Shown one piece after another: positions 11,619 through 23,714 of a DNA stretch of 64,000 bases. Source of the DNA: Eremophila alpestris peregrina (lineage: Eukaryota; Chordata; Aves; Passeriformes; Alaudidae). The position numbers and the translations under genes are program-made. The DNA is taken from the NCBI GenBank assembly GCA_009792885.1, contig WMCF01000006.1, positions 4,950,444 to 5,014,443 on the forward strand, written 5' to 3'. The notes below the pieces were generated by a model. It did not search any database. It was not told the DNA's origin and worked only from the letters and a program-made list of their open reading frames with translations. Each line of letters starts with the position of its first letter. Within the stretch, counting starts at the first letter, position 1.

Positions 11619-14126
11619 GAGTTAAAAATTCTTAATTATGTACTGAAAACTTTATTTTCCCACCAGAAAATACACTTTTCTCTCTGCAAGCAATAAAGAA
11701 GAGTCTCTGAAACTGTCATTGAAAACTTAGAGGGTTGTAGGGCTGAAAGTGGAAATAGAGACATATCCAGCCAACGCTTATTTCACTGGTATCCCTGTGC
11801 CTGTCAGAAAATGGAATTTAATACCTTTGACACTCTACACTTGAGCCCTCCAGATGGGCTAAGCAAGGTGCTGAGTGGGGCCCAATATGGGCAGCTGATG
11901 GGAAACATCTGGGGGAAAGATTTCGGTGGAACAGGCCACCTGAATCTGGTCCATACAATGTGATATTCCAGGAGCAAAAAATCACTTGGCAGATTTCTGT
12001 GTTTACAACTAAATGTCACACTCTTTCTCACAGCTTGTCCAAAGTGAGAGCAGGCAACAGTTCATAAGCAGTTTGATGTATGTTCCCAGCTGACCTGAGC
12101 CAGAGCAGCCATCGGAACAGTCCTGAGCTGCTCTCACTCCATCTGCTTATGTGTGGCCCCCTTCAACTCCTGATCTTGTGTTGGCACATGCATTTGACTG
12201 TTGTACAATGGAAATGACCAGGGAACGGATCAGACTAAAAATTACCTGTCCACAAAAAAAAAGTTAATTTTCTCCCTTCTGTAACTCAGTGTTGAAAGTG
12301 CCCTGACCTTGTCTGTTGTGCAGTCAGTTCTTTTCCAGTGTAAAGGTAAGATATTCCATGATTCCTTTTTTCCTTAAGATACATATAAATTCAGAGGGAG
12401 GGACTGAAGCTCAAGGTGGCATTGCCCCAATCACAATTATTTGCTGCATTGCTTGTTGTGTTGCAGCGTTGCAAATGCTAAGTTTTAACATGTCAGGTAT
12501 CTGTTCCTTCACCTTCCAGTACTCTATTTGATTTCTTACACAGTGTTTTTGCCTCTTTGAAAAGCAAATCTGGAAATGAGAGACATTGATTATTAGTGTG
12601 TTTCTGCTCTCAACTTTAAATTAGCTTCCAGGCTTTGCATAACAAGACACAAATTATTCATGTGAGAAAAGCAAGAAGTGATTTATTATCATGTCTGATT
12701 TCCAGTGAAGAATTTTCTTCAGATCACCCAGGAAGAAGGCTTTCCTATTTTAAATAAGATAAATTGCAATTGACATTGGAATTCAAAACATTACTCCAAC
12801 CTTTCTAGGTCTTTTGGTCATACAGAAACTAAGCCCATGAATTACATTGACAGCAATGCTCATTAATAATGTTTCTGAGCCCAGCTTGGAAAATCTGAAG
12901 TCCTTTGCACAGGCTCAGGTCTGTCTATTCCTGCATCACTAGAGCATTTTCCTTGCCTGAGGAAGACAATGGTGGTCTTTGTCCCCATCTTACAGAGGTG
13001 ATGTCTGGAGTGGGTTGGGAGCAATCTGTGGGAGCAAACCTTTTGACTGCTATGTAGAAATGAATAGAACAGGGCAGGTTATGATTTTGGAATGCACACA
13101 TGGAATACTGATGTGCAGGGATGAACACCAATGTTTTAACAACACCTTCTCTGTGGTAAACAGAAAAACAGTCTTTTAATCTTGACCTGCAGAATGTGAA
13201 ATTTCGTGGAAAATATTACAACCTACTGCTGGTATAAGGCAAGAGGTTGATGAAATAAGTACAGTTTTAAATTGAAGATTCAAGAGGAGAAAGATGGAAA
13301 TGGAAGTTTGCTTTGGGAATTCAGGTGCTAAGATTGCTCATGCTAAATGGTAGGAAGCTCTCTTTCAAACAAGTGAAGACAAACTGTCTTGAATGTCCAT
13401 TCTTGTTCTGGAGCAGAGAGAAAGTCTCCAAAATAGAACAGAAGAAAGTGAATAAGCTGAGGCAAAACAATATATGAGGATGAGAGATTTGTCAGTAGGA
13501 TATTTCTCTTAAGATGCAGCCCTCAATAAGCTCATCTCTTCCCTCTGTCTTGATTTTTGACACCACAGACCTTGTCACCTTCCATCTTGAGAAGCACAAG
13601 TAGCAAGATGAGTTTGATCTCTCTAATCTCCATTTAGGTACTTCTTCACCTCTTACTGTGGATCTGTTGGATAGCTTTGTGGATGACAAATTGGTGGTTG
13701 ACCCTGGAGGTCAGTAAAGATGCAATGGCTGAACCTCTTGACTCTAGAAGAGACTGCTCTGAGTTTAAGTATGCCCATGAGAAAGAAAGGGATGTAAAGC
13801 TTGGGCATGCAAACCTTGGAGTCTAATTGACTTCATGATGCCATTTCAGATAGCACTTTTGGTATCTTGAGAAAAAAAAACTTAAAATTCTTAGTCAAGC
13901 CTAAAAAAGGAAAATTTCTTCACAGAATGTAGTCATTGAGTTTCTTAATTTGAAAATGCAAATATTCAAACCTGTGTCAGAATTCAGATTTAAGAAAACA
14001 TCAAAACATGGGTGACTGCTATGTGAGCACCTAAGTATGCAGGTAATATTTTAAAACTCTTCGGAGCTTTAGAGCAGGGTGGAGATGACTGGACTATCAG
14101 ACTTGTGTGTCGTTCTGAAAAAAAAC

Positions 14127-14175
14127 AAAAAAAAGGAAAAAAGGGAAAAAAAAAAAGGAAAAAAAGGAAAAAAGA
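14127..14175. repeat. Purine-only tract, A-rich with G clusters
   Basis: Forty-nine purines in a row, made of A runs separated by GG or GGG; one C at 14126 separates it from a further A run. Such tracts can form triplex DNA and vary in length. The reverse strand gives a meaningless Phe-rich frame of 64 codons that should not be annotated as protein. Confidence 0.9.
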
Positions 14176-14335
14176 CTCATCCATTAATCAACCTTTGCCC
14201 TAATAACCAAATGGAGATCCAAAATGAATGGGAATTTTGCTATTCACTGTAAGGAAAGGTGAATCTAACCTGTACCTTCAGTTAGAGCAGAGCTTAGATG
14301 CAACTTTAAGATGTTATATAAAATGGCTTTAAAAT

Positions 14336-14356
14336 TGGTCTAATATTATTAGACCA
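14336..14356. repeat. Inverted repeat, 10-bp arms around one base
   Basis: TGGTCTAATA and TATTAGACCA are perfect reverse complements separated by a single T. It lies in unique DNA, and no matching terminal repeat was seen nearby that would make it a transposon end. Confidence 0.85.
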
Positions 14357-16092
14357 CCATTGAGCAGGATATATCTATTATTTCTCTCCTGTTTTCGGCT
14401 CTTATCTTTTTGGAAATCTTGAATTTTATCAATCATAATATCTCCCAGGCAATGGCTTTGTTCTTACTCATATCTGCCATCAGAGTATGTCACACATTTT
14501 ATTCAAGATTGTAACCCAACAAATAGAAAATAATAATATCTGGAATTATGGTTGCTTTTCAATTAGTTTGTAAATGTCTTTGAAAACCACAATGTGACAA
14601 TATGTTATATATGTATTATATAGGAAAAAGTAATGTGTGTCAAATCTGTTTGGAGACCCGCAGCCGAAAAACCACAAAGACTTTGTGTTTAAAGATAGAC
14701 TATATCTACAGATATAGATTCACACTCAAGGAAAGCACTTGAGTGGAACTAAGGAGATTAAATAACTTTGGTGATCCCAGTCTACAGGGAGTGCCTGATC
14801 AGAATAAGGCCCAGAGCCTTATCAAACTATAAATTTTGCAAGTACTCAGTGAAGACTGACTCCAAGCCCTGAGGGCTTGCATGATAAACAGAGGACAGTT
14901 AGCCAAGGAGTGAAACAAGGTCTAGTCTAGGCCTGTTCCAGGGCACGCTGGTTGGAAATCTATTTAAAATGACACAGACACAATCACTGCTTGTAAGATG
15001 CTGTTTCATCATCAGTTTTCCATGTGTGGGCATTTCCACAGAGAAGCATTGTTGCCATATATACAGAAAATTTCTAAACATGAAAAAAATCTAACATGAG
15101 AAGGAAGAATGAGCTGATGTGGGTAGTAAAACCCAAAATGGCTAAGAGAAGACTGAGATTATTTTCCAACAGCAGATATAAAACCTCACTGAGTTGGGGT
15201 CCCTCTGTGCTACTGCCATCTCCCATTAAATCTGATGCTTTATTTTCAATTTAGTACTGTTTACAGGTAGTGAGGAATAACATTTAATCCACACAGTTAC
15301 ATTGCAAAAGATTAATCATTTCCTTTCTCTGGTTTTCTAGAGTGGAGTTTCTAACACTTACCTGAATTTGTGGTGGTAATTTCAAGGACAGATTTTGGAG
15401 GCAGGAACTGGAGAAGACTTGTACTACCTCTCTTTAGTGCCAAGAATCCATTGCACAGACAAAAATGACATAAAGTCTTGTAATATAATATCTTTACATT
15501 TTCAAATGTAAATAGAATGGACCTTTTTCAAGCTACTAGTTTAGGTGCTCTCTAAAATTATCAGTAAAAGGGGAGTTAAGTTATAACTACAATTTAACTT
15601 GTGTCTTCTGAGTTGCCCTTCCCAGCTGTCTGCCTTTTTCTTCTGAATATTTTAGTCTAGGCTCTAAACTCAGCATCTCAGTCTGCTACTGAGTGCTTTG
15701 TATGGTAATACTGTTTTAAAATTTTGAATGAAATCCCTAGATTCTCTCAGTCATTAAAAGTTAAGCAGGTGCAGAAAAGATGGAAGAATAAAAATAATAC
15801 TTTTTTACTTCATGCTTTCAAGGATTGTTGTTTTCTACAATCTGTAAGCACACTTTAGGAAAGTTACATATTGGCAAATGCTTGAAATACTCTATACTTC
15901 AGCAGCAATATTTATGATTGAGCCATGGAGTGACCGTGAGTGAGAAATGAGTATTTCAGGGAGAAATATGCAAACTTGTCCTCATAAGAAGTCAGTATTT
16001 TTCTCTGTTTAATTATTTAATTTCAAAAGCTAGTTAAAAAGTTATAAAAATTCTGGATGGAAAGTAGACTATTGTTCTTTTTAGCTCCACAG

Positions 16093-16143
16093 GGAGACAG
16101 CAGGAACATCTGCAAGAGGCTGCCTCCCGCCAGGCTGAACAAG
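16093..16143 (+). other. Candidate 51-nt cassette exon
   Basis: A GC-rich 51-base block sits in AT-rich DNA. It is bordered on the left by a T-rich tract and CCACAG, an acceptable splice acceptor, and on the right by AAG followed by GTAGGTAA, a strong donor. The length is a multiple of three. One frame reads GDSRNICKRLPPARLNK and a second frame is also open (RQQEHLQEAASRQAEQ), so the phase cannot be decided here. I recognise neither peptide. If real, it would be an internal exon of a gene whose other exons lie outside the window, on the plus strand. A chance match remains quite possible, since acceptor and donor motifs are frequent. Confidence 0.25.
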
Positions 16144-18607
16144 GTAGGTAATGATGAGAACACACATGAGGATAATTATACCAAACACAATTTCAGAAGC
16201 ACAACTGGGGAAATTTCAGAAGGCTTGATAGACCTGAAGTGTGAGATTCCACTGTTCATTAGGGAACCTGCCGAGTTCCTGTTCATTTGTGGAGTTGTAT
16301 GTCAGTTTTGCCAATAAGCCGGGGAGAATTTGGCCCAAAGTCTGTCCTGTTAAAGGTGTAGGTGATGAAGAAGATGTCTGCCAATAATTCCAGGGTAAGA
16401 AACTATGGGTATGTGCTCTCTGAGGAAGAGTCATTATCCTTTCCCAGAAAAAGAAAATTTTCTGTCAAACTCTGTTGAAAACTGAATATTAATTTTTGAA
16501 GCCTTTCATTCTTCCAGAGGCCTGTTTGCCCATTGACTTGTAAAGTCATTTACAGCTTAGGCTGCACATGAAACATAATAATAGACTTCAATCTATTGCT
16601 GAATAACAGCAAGTACAGTGCAATGGAGAAACAGTTGTGGCAACTGTTTAAAGTCCAACTGAGCAGGGTGCCATCAGAAAGGTGCTGACAGCACTGTTGA
16701 CATCGATGCTTTTTGATGGTCTCTGTGATATGAATCACTCCACTTGCTACTCACAGCTACTGTCCCAGGGTCAATGTAACCAGACAGAGGTAACTTCTGT
16801 ACATTGCTGATTGTCAGCAGGTGTCAGGGATTTTCAGAGGAAACCCAAAGCAACTGGTAGTAAACCATATCACATGTTTGAGAAGAAAAAGTGGGTCACA
16901 CCCTGATGTTCCTTCCATGTCCATCCATCCCTCCCTCATCCTCCCCACCTCATGAATGCTATCTGATGGAAAAATCAACAATTGGACATACAAAAGCAAA
17001 TAAGCTGAACAAAAGAGTATTAATTAGGATGGTGTGTCAGCAGCAGGCAGCTAGAGAGTAATCTTGCCTTAAGAGTCTGCTGCTCCTTGTCTACAAGCAA
17101 GCTGACTGCTGACTTCTCTAATAATTCTTCTGTAAACTGATACTGTGAGCAGAACTGCCTTGAAATTCCCAGTTATATTCCATAATCAGAAAATTTTGAC
17201 TAGCTGAAACTAGGTATTTCCTTTGAGAATATAAGTATCAGTGTGAAAAATGGATATGGTTTCTGTTCAAAATATAAATCCTTCTAGAACTTAAAAACAA
17301 GTTTGAAAAGTAAAGGCCTTGCACATGGCTGTACATGAGGCTGAAATAGAAATGGGAAATAACACATCATATAGAGCAAAGATTGCTCCTACTTCTCTCA
17401 TATCTCTGTGGGATGCTCTCACTTGATTCTTAGAAGAACACAGCTGAGATGGTCTGTGTTTCAGGATGCTTTGCACAGTGTCTAGGGATGATTTTTTTAA
17501 ACACCAAAACATGCCTTGAATGAGAAAGGCTTGTGGCCACTTAGCCTACACAAAAATAATAAATAGTTCCCCTCCCAGGAATCTTAATCCTAAGTGTAAT
17601 GAATACTGAATTACATGAGGCCACAGATTTAATGCACCAGCTTGAGGCTGTGTTTGAGTCTGAACCTGCCCTGTATCTTCACTCCATAGAGATGTAGCTA
17701 GCTGGCTGCTCAGCTGTGAGCTGGATGATCTCTCAGATCCACTGGAGCAGAACCCTTGGAAATGAACTAACCTTTAGCAAGGACACTGCCCTGTGCCTGC
17801 CCATGGTGTAACTGGTTTCTGCAAGAGTTTTACCTGTCTTTGTAGTGATTTTGGGTGACTGTATAGAAGTTTTCTTAATATTTTAAAGAACTTCAAAGAA
17901 CACTACAAATTAATCACCTATACAGAACACAGGATATGGAAAATTATTGTTCTCACCTCTAAGAAGACAATTAATAAATGAATCTTTTTCTCCTTTTTCT
18001 AAGTCCTGTCTTAGTCTCCCAATTGGCACTCTGAAAAAATATAATATAAAAGAATATCTGACAGTTAGAAATATGTTTTTTGCGTTTTATTGACTCCAAC
18101 AGATTATATTTCAGCAATAGAAAAGATCACCTTCAGTTGCTTGTGAAATTTTAAACATTTGAAAGTGAGAATTTTCATTATTTTACAATACTCCCACTTG
18201 CTGCTATGACTGATAGGAAAAAGGAATTAGAATCTCCAGAACAATCCTCCATTCATAAACTTGTGTCTTGCATTTCTGATTTACTGCCAATCTTTAGTGC
18301 CAATTAAATATGCAACTCAGCGTGGTGCATAGGAAACTAGCAGAATAGTTCTAACAATAAAAATACAGTGAAAATTAATCTCACTATCTCACTAAACTAA
18401 TACTTGTTTAACATATAACAGTAACATTACCAAAAATTTTAAGGGTATATCACATTTGCAAAAATAAAACTTCATATGCAACAAACCTGTTTTGTTTGTA
18501 TTAATGCACTTTTCACTTATGTTAGAAGAATTCTCCTAAAAGCATAAAACATTAATTAATAAAACATTCATTAATAAAAATCCACTTAGAATAAAAATAT
18601 GCTGGTT
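16144..18607. other. Unique interval, no gene seen
   Basis: AT-rich unique DNA between the candidate exon and the LTR. It has no recognisable repeat apart from a short CATC/CCTC-rich patch near 16920-16950, and the open frames are short. A block around 17025-17110 contains inverted GTCAGCAG and CTGCTGAC words, too weak to call. Confidence 0.5.
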
Positions 18608-19070
18608 TTATCTGGAGTGAGGTAACATTTGTTCGCAGTAATAAGTGTGGGGCTGTGTTTTGGATTTTTGCTGGAATCAGTGTTGATGATTCAGGAAGTT
18701 TTGCTTATTGCTAAACAGCACTTATAAAGTGTCAAGGCCTTTTCCATTTCTCACCCCATCCCAGCCCATCAGTGAGGAGGCTGTGGGTGCACAAGGACTT
18801 AGGACGGGGAAAAGACAGGACAGCTGACCCCAACTGATTTAAGGGATATTCCATACCATTTGGCATCATACTCAGCAATAAAATAGGGGGAAGATTGGCT
18901 GGGGAATCAATCCTCTGGGGGTTGATCCTCTGGGACTGGCTGAGTGTCACTTGATTGGTGGTAAGTGTTTTCATTTCAGACACTTGTCTTTCTTGTTTGT
19001 TTTTATTGTTTGTCTGTGGTTTTTTTTTATTTGGTTGGTTTTTGTTTTGTTTCTTTTGTTTGTTTTGTTA
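18608..19070 (+). mobile_element. Avian endogenous retrovirus LTR, 3'-truncated
   Basis: Ordered matches to the same LTR family as 24431-25005: GGGGCTGTGTTTTGGATTT, then GCTTATTGCTAAACAGCAC, AGTGTCAAGGCCTTTTCC, TGAGGAGGCTGTGGGTGCAC, CAGCTGACCCCAACTGA and AAGGGATATTCCATACCA. These are followed by CTCAGCAATAAAA (AATAAA at 18877), where R would begin. After about 18960 it passes into a T/G-rich stretch and the U5 end is missing. It contains a local duplication of ATCCTCTGGG near 18910-18940. No internal retroviral genes are attached, so it is a solo, broken LTR. It may carry a relic promoter but there is no sign of use. Confidence 0.8.
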
Positions 19071-19744
19071 CTAAGAAAGAAGTCCTCTGCTGCAAAAAAG
19101 GCAGCCACTTAGAGCAGGCACAAAGCAACAGACATTGGTTGGTTCTCAATTCCTCCTTGGTCTCATGCCCCTTTGCAGTGTTCAGAGCAGTAGGCTGCAG
19201 AACAGGTTGCATAGGGACTGTGGTAGGTTCTTTGGAAGCAGTGGCAAAATGCTACAGCCTTGAGGCAAGAAGGATGACAAAAAAGAACATACGTAATTCA
19301 GAAGCTCAGTTGTCAGACTACTTACCAAGCACTGGAGAGCGCGCGCTCTGATTCCCATTTCTCAGGCAGTTGAGGGATTTGGCGGTCAGATGGCATTTGG
19401 ATGTTTCACATCCACTGGCAGTGACCAGTGTGCTTGGAGTCAAGAGTGCCTGGCACCCAGCAGAGGGGCTTTCCTGATATTCCTTTTGAGAGGAAGCATA
19501 TGACACCTACAGAGGCATTCTGGGTGCCCTGGATCCACACATCAGAGCACAGATTCACCCGACTGCACACTGGGCATTGTGGTGAGGAAATCACAATGCA
19601 GGAGCTTAACTGTCCTCTAGGGGTCATTCAAATGTTCAGTCAGATGAAACCTATCTCAGTTGGCTGACAACAAAAACCAGTGAAGATAAATAGGTTTCTA
19701 AATTAGGAGCTTCATCTTGCTTGCTAAAATTAAGATGAATCCCA
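19071..19744. other. Unassigned moderately GC-rich segment beside the LTR
   Basis: The base composition rises compared with the neighbours, and overlapping open frames of 60-128 codons occur on both strands (for example 18965-19351 plus and 19406-19627 minus). None has a recognisable domain, and the 128-codon frame begins inside LTR simple sequence. It could be an old transposon piece, retroviral internal remains, or unique DNA. It contains a CpG-bearing palindrome at 19336-19349. Confidence 0.4.
19336..19349. repeat. Perfect CpG palindrome AGAGCGCGCGCTCT
   Basis: Fourteen bases read the same on both strands and hold three consecutive CpG steps inside otherwise CpG-poor DNA. CpG runs decay quickly when methylated, so survival suggests recent origin, low methylation or chance. 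No promoter context is visible. Confidence 0.8.
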
Positions 19745-19925
19745 GCCCTGAGATATTGAAATGCTTAAATAAGAAGTACTTAATTAGGTGCTTTGATCTC
19801 TCCCTTAGACTTTCAATGCCTCAGTTTTTCACCTGTAAAATAGGAGTAACACAATTCTGTCTTGCAAAAAATGTTGAAGTAAATTCAAGGGTTTGAGGAG
19901 CAATGATTGAGGCAATATTTTCTTC
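19745..19925 (+). mobile_element. MIR/L3-type ancient repeat relic, plus strand
   Basis: The diagnostic run GCCTCAGTTTTTCACCTGTA, followed by AAATAGGAGTAACA, matches the MIR-type core CTCAGTTTCCTCATCTGTAAAATGGGG. It is followed by a degraded form of the CTTGCAGGGTGTTGTGA...AAATTCA...TTTGTGAGG tail. The 5' part is poorly preserved, so the left border is approximate. This amniote-wide class is older than birds and is expected to be 25-30% diverged, consistent with what is seen. Confidence 0.65.
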
Positions 19926-22900
19926 ACCTAAATAAAAGAGGTGAGCACAGCTCCCCTCAAGATGAGAATAAAATACTTCTAAGAAAGAAAAAACAAAGAT
20001 GAAAGAAAAGCCTTAAGATGAACACTGGTTTCTTATTGATTATATCTTTGTTTAAAGAGGGAGACTTTGGCAAGCACAGAAAGTTCTGATTTTTGTCAGT
20101 TTATGATCTATGTTCCAGAGAAGCTGAAAAATACATCTGTTCATTCTAAATCTCAAGCAGGAAGCTTTAGCTGAGTTTTTAAGATACAGATTTTTAATAC
20201 TAAGGTGATGACTGCAGTATTATGTTTTAGGCTTTCTTATGTAAAACTGCTTTCATTGACACTGGCACTCACTCCATACACCAGTGTTTCACTCTTCCTT
20301 CCTCTTTGAAGAGCAGGTGACTGCTTAATATTTAACCTATATTTAGTTGCAAAATACTCATGATCAACTAAATAATTTTAAATGACACAGTTTCCATAGA
20401 TGTGTTTTCACAGCTTTATAGTTACAGAACATTCTGATCCTGGATGGAGAACAGTGAGAAGTGGTCTGGCTACAGAATTTCCTCTGTGGAAGTTATACTT
20501 TGAGGACAGAAGTAAAAAAAAATTACACTGAACCATGACAAAAAGATTAGAACAATAGACAAACAAACAAACAAAAAGAAGATTAATTGGGAGTTGATAA
20601 AACATTACCTTCAAGCAGCTTCCCTGTCATTCAATCATTTTGACTGTGAATTCCTAATTTAAAATGAAAGAAAAAAAAAAAACCAAAACTGAACCAAAAC
20701 ACCGAAAAACCTTGCTAAGAAGGACTTAACTATATTCTTATAAGCACATCTAATTTTTTTTATAAGTAAAAACCTCCACTCCTCCTCTGACTTGCTCCAT
20801 GGGGATGAATTTCTGGTCTGTGGTACTTTCTACTCCCATGGGCTGAATTATATGATAAAATTTCAAGGAAACCATCAGGCAAAATGTAAAAACAACAGAG
20901 GGTACTTGTGAATTTAAAGATTTCTAATGAAGCTGATATTTGAAATAAACATGTACGGGGTAGTAACATGTGAATAAAAAGATACACCTTATGATATTTT
21001 TTAAGAAAATCAATGATTTTCAATGTATATCTAACTTTGATAAAACACATCTTCAGAAAATAAATGCTTTAATCCATGCAAATTACCATGCAAATTATAG
21101 GCTCACCTTTAACTCAAAAAAAATAATCTTACATCTGATTTTCACTGGTTTACTTCTGTATTTTTGCCTTCTAGTTACCAATATTGAAGGTTTTGAAACT
21201 TCTCTAGAAGAGACCCCAGATGCTTATTTCTGTTCCCTTGAGATACAGACTATTACTTTCTAGGAGTTATATCCTAAACCAGTAAAATCACCAGAAGTTT
21301 TGTCACTGGTGCCAATGGATACAAGTGTCTTCCTGACGGTCTCTAAATCTGAAGATAGACGAAATTCTAAAAAGGCAGATAACCTGGTGTAATATCATAG
21401 TTTCTATATGCCCATTCCTTCTGTTTATCATGAGACTTTGTCACAATTACTACAAACAGATATAGAGGGTCACTGATTTTAAAAAAGCCATTAGGGACTC
21501 TGACTTCAACTGTAACTTTTAATGATTGTTAATTTTAATTAACTCTCATGAATCATAAGGATACTGTAGCAGGAAAATTATGATTTTTTTTTTACAAAAG
21601 GGCTTTTATAAAGAAACAGTCACAGGGAAATATATATACTTATGAAATATTTCTATCGTCTTATCAGAAAAGGCATATCAATAGCTTACCCTTTCAACCT
21701 TCTCTCCAAATTCCTTCTTTTAATAAGCCTGATGAGTATGTGGCCATATTTATGTGCCCTATGTTGAATACTCTACTGCTATTATGTTCAAGCCTTTTGA
21801 AAAAAAAAAGTAATTATTCATTGTGAGTTTGAAATCTCTTACAACTTCTTTGGAAGCTTTTGTTTCACTGGTTTGTAGCATTGGTATTTATCTAACTTCA
21901 TTTTTTTTATCAGTACATGAGATGTCTTGTCTGAGCTAGTAGTCATCTGTTTTCTATAATTTCTCTACAGTAAATGAAAAGAGAAGGCATCCTAAAAGGG
22001 TAACTGTTCACATTTATCTTAGATACATATTCTAGAATGGGATGGGCACTAGAGGAGTTTGTTTCTCAGCTCACTGTAGCCAGTAACAGCTGAGGTAAGT
22101 AATACGAGTTTCTGCACATTTACACATACTCAATTCCAGACCTGAACTAACCAAAGAAGGAAGTCACCTTTCAAACAGTAGTTTCAAAACATCTCATATA
22201 AAATAATTAAAGAACTTCATATTTGTCAGGAAGACAAAAGTCTTCTCAACTGTTAACTTAGCTGAAGTTTTCTTGACTTGATTTTTTGAGAATTTTACTG
22301 GTAATCAAAGGGCTTGACTATGACAAAAGCCAATGTTCTAACTGGGTCTTTTTAATTAAATGGCTCATTCCATAAAACACAAACACTTTACAGAGAAATA
22401 AGTTAATCAAGTACACCTAATTAAGCATTATATATTGGAGCCACACATCAGTGATTTGAGCTATATCAATGGACCGTTTCATTTATTGAGGCTGACAGCT
22501 CACGTTCTTAAATGCAATGATAAATGACTTCCCTTCGACAGAATGATACTTCACCTTGGCAGTTCTCTCTCTTTTTTAATACCTTAGAGACATCTAAGAG
22601 TGATCAATTCATAAGCATCCTAAACAGGCACTCTTCCATTTGGTTAGTTTCTGTAGTCTATCTCCCTCACTATCTCTTCAGGGTTGCCCAGAGGTGACCA
22701 CACTTTCCCCTTCTCTCTGGTCTTTACAATAAAATTCTATTCAAGAGTAAATTTGTAGGAAGATTTGCATATCCATCATGTGTCTTTTGAAGTAATTTTG
22801 AAGACAAAAAACAACTCTGACTTTGTGAGACATACAACTGGCTCTGTTTAATGTTGATAAGTGCACATCTCAAGCCAGGGTGGAATTTACCCACTAAATA

Positions 22901-23384
22901 GTGTTGAAGAAACATTTATTTCTCCTCTTTTGCTTTTTTTGAGAATATGTAAGTATGTAGTTCTGCCTGAGCTAATTTAATTCAGTGAAATAAAAAATAA
23001 ATCACATTGATAAAAAGGAATGTATAGTAGCTTGCTTAAAGGAACTTTGGATGAAACACTGCAAATAATCTCTTACTTATATTTTTCATTCACCTTCAAT
23101 CTTTTATTTTTCTCCCTTGCACACAGTTTTCCATGAAGGTGTTATAAACTAAATATAAAGCCTAAATATAAAACTATCATTCACTTTTGATATTTGAGGA
23201 AAGCTGCAACTCTGTTTCTGCATGTTTTTATTTTGATTCATAGTCTGTACCTTTGGTCAGGTTATGTAATCTTGGATAACCAGATATGAGCCATTGTACA
23301 TTGTCTTACTGAGGAATAAGGAAACTAAATGTCCGGCTTAGAAAAGACTGGGAAAACCTTCTTTACTGTCCTTTTACACTCTTT
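19926..23384. other. Unique interval with tandem octamer motif
   Basis: AT-rich DNA without gene or recognisable transposon. It contains a 12-base A run at 20671-20682, a CAAA-rich patch near 20560-20575 and the paired ATGCAAAT octamers described separately. Open frames do not exceed about 97 codons and look random. Confidence 0.5.
21076..21095. promoter_or_regulatory. Two ATGCAAAT octamers in tandem
   Basis: ATGCAAAT occurs at 21076-21083 and again at 21088-21095, in a 12-bp direct repeat ATGCAAATTACC/ATGCAAATTATA. ATGCAAAT is the canonical POU/Oct factor site and AATTA is a homeodomain core. Two exact octamers one helical turn apart are uncommon by chance, though AT-rich DNA makes it less so. 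Function is inferred only from the motif. Confidence 0.3.
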
Positions 23385-23416
23385 AGTTGTGTAGTTACAC
23401 TAGTAACTACACAACT
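23385..23416. repeat. Near-perfect hairpin, 14-bp arms, 4-nt spacer
   Basis: AGTTGTGTAGTTAC (23385-23398) and GTAACTACACAACT (23403-23416) are exact reverse complements around ACTA. Perfect arms of 14 bp this close together are rare by chance in 64 kb. The sequence could be a quasi-palindrome perfected by template switching, the fused ends of a small inverted-repeat transposon, or an RNA stem. No flanking target duplication or transposon body was recognised. It lies about 300 bases left of a CR1 tail. Confidence 0.9.
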
Positions 23417-23714
23417 GTTTTTGAAAACCCTCTGGCTTCTCTTAAAATTGTTTTATCTAGCAAATAGAATTCCTTTTATCTGGATTTGTTCTATAATGGA
23501 AGTTCTTAATGCTCTCAAACTGAATCTGTGCTTGGATTATGCAAACTGTTGGAACACTTGCCTCATTTCAGCTGAGTTACCCTGGATGTTGCAGGGTGTC
23601 CCATCTATTTCAGAGGGGCATGCATCTCCCTTAAACATTCTTTACTCCTTGGTAGAGGTCTCAAAATCTTTGAGATTCTATAATGGCACTAGATGCCTAA
23701 GTTCTGGCAAAAAC
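23417..23714. other. Unique DNA between hairpin and CR1 tail
   Basis: No gene and no recognisable repeat. A 107-codon plus-strand open frame (23421-23744) runs across it into the CR1 and carries no known motif; I regard it as chance. Confidence 0.5.

Larger units (their letters stand above)
10477..16092. other. Unique interval without a recognisable gene
   Basis: AT-rich DNA with a 32-bp tandem duplication at 11555-11618, a purine tract at 14127-14175 and a palindrome at 14336-14356. A 50-codon plus-strand frame starting near 11812 reads with few rare-looking residues but matches no family I know. The other open frames look like chance. No transposon is recognisable. Confidence 0.5.

Noticed and set aside
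11812..11970. 50-codon plus-strand frame as a small protein
   Set aside because: It reads smoothly but has no match, no conserved motif and no supporting splice or promoter signal.
13990..14184. Phe-rich minus-strand frame
   Set aside because: It translates the purine tract and has no coding character.
17025..17110. Inverted GTCAGCAG/CTGCTGAC words as a transposon end pair
   Set aside because: Eight-base arms 70 bases apart, with CAGCAG-type words common locally. No target duplication was found.
18965..19351. 128-codon plus-strand frame as a membrane protein
   Set aside because: The hydrophobic start is the T/G-rich simple sequence of the LTR, read as Phe, Val, Leu and Cys.
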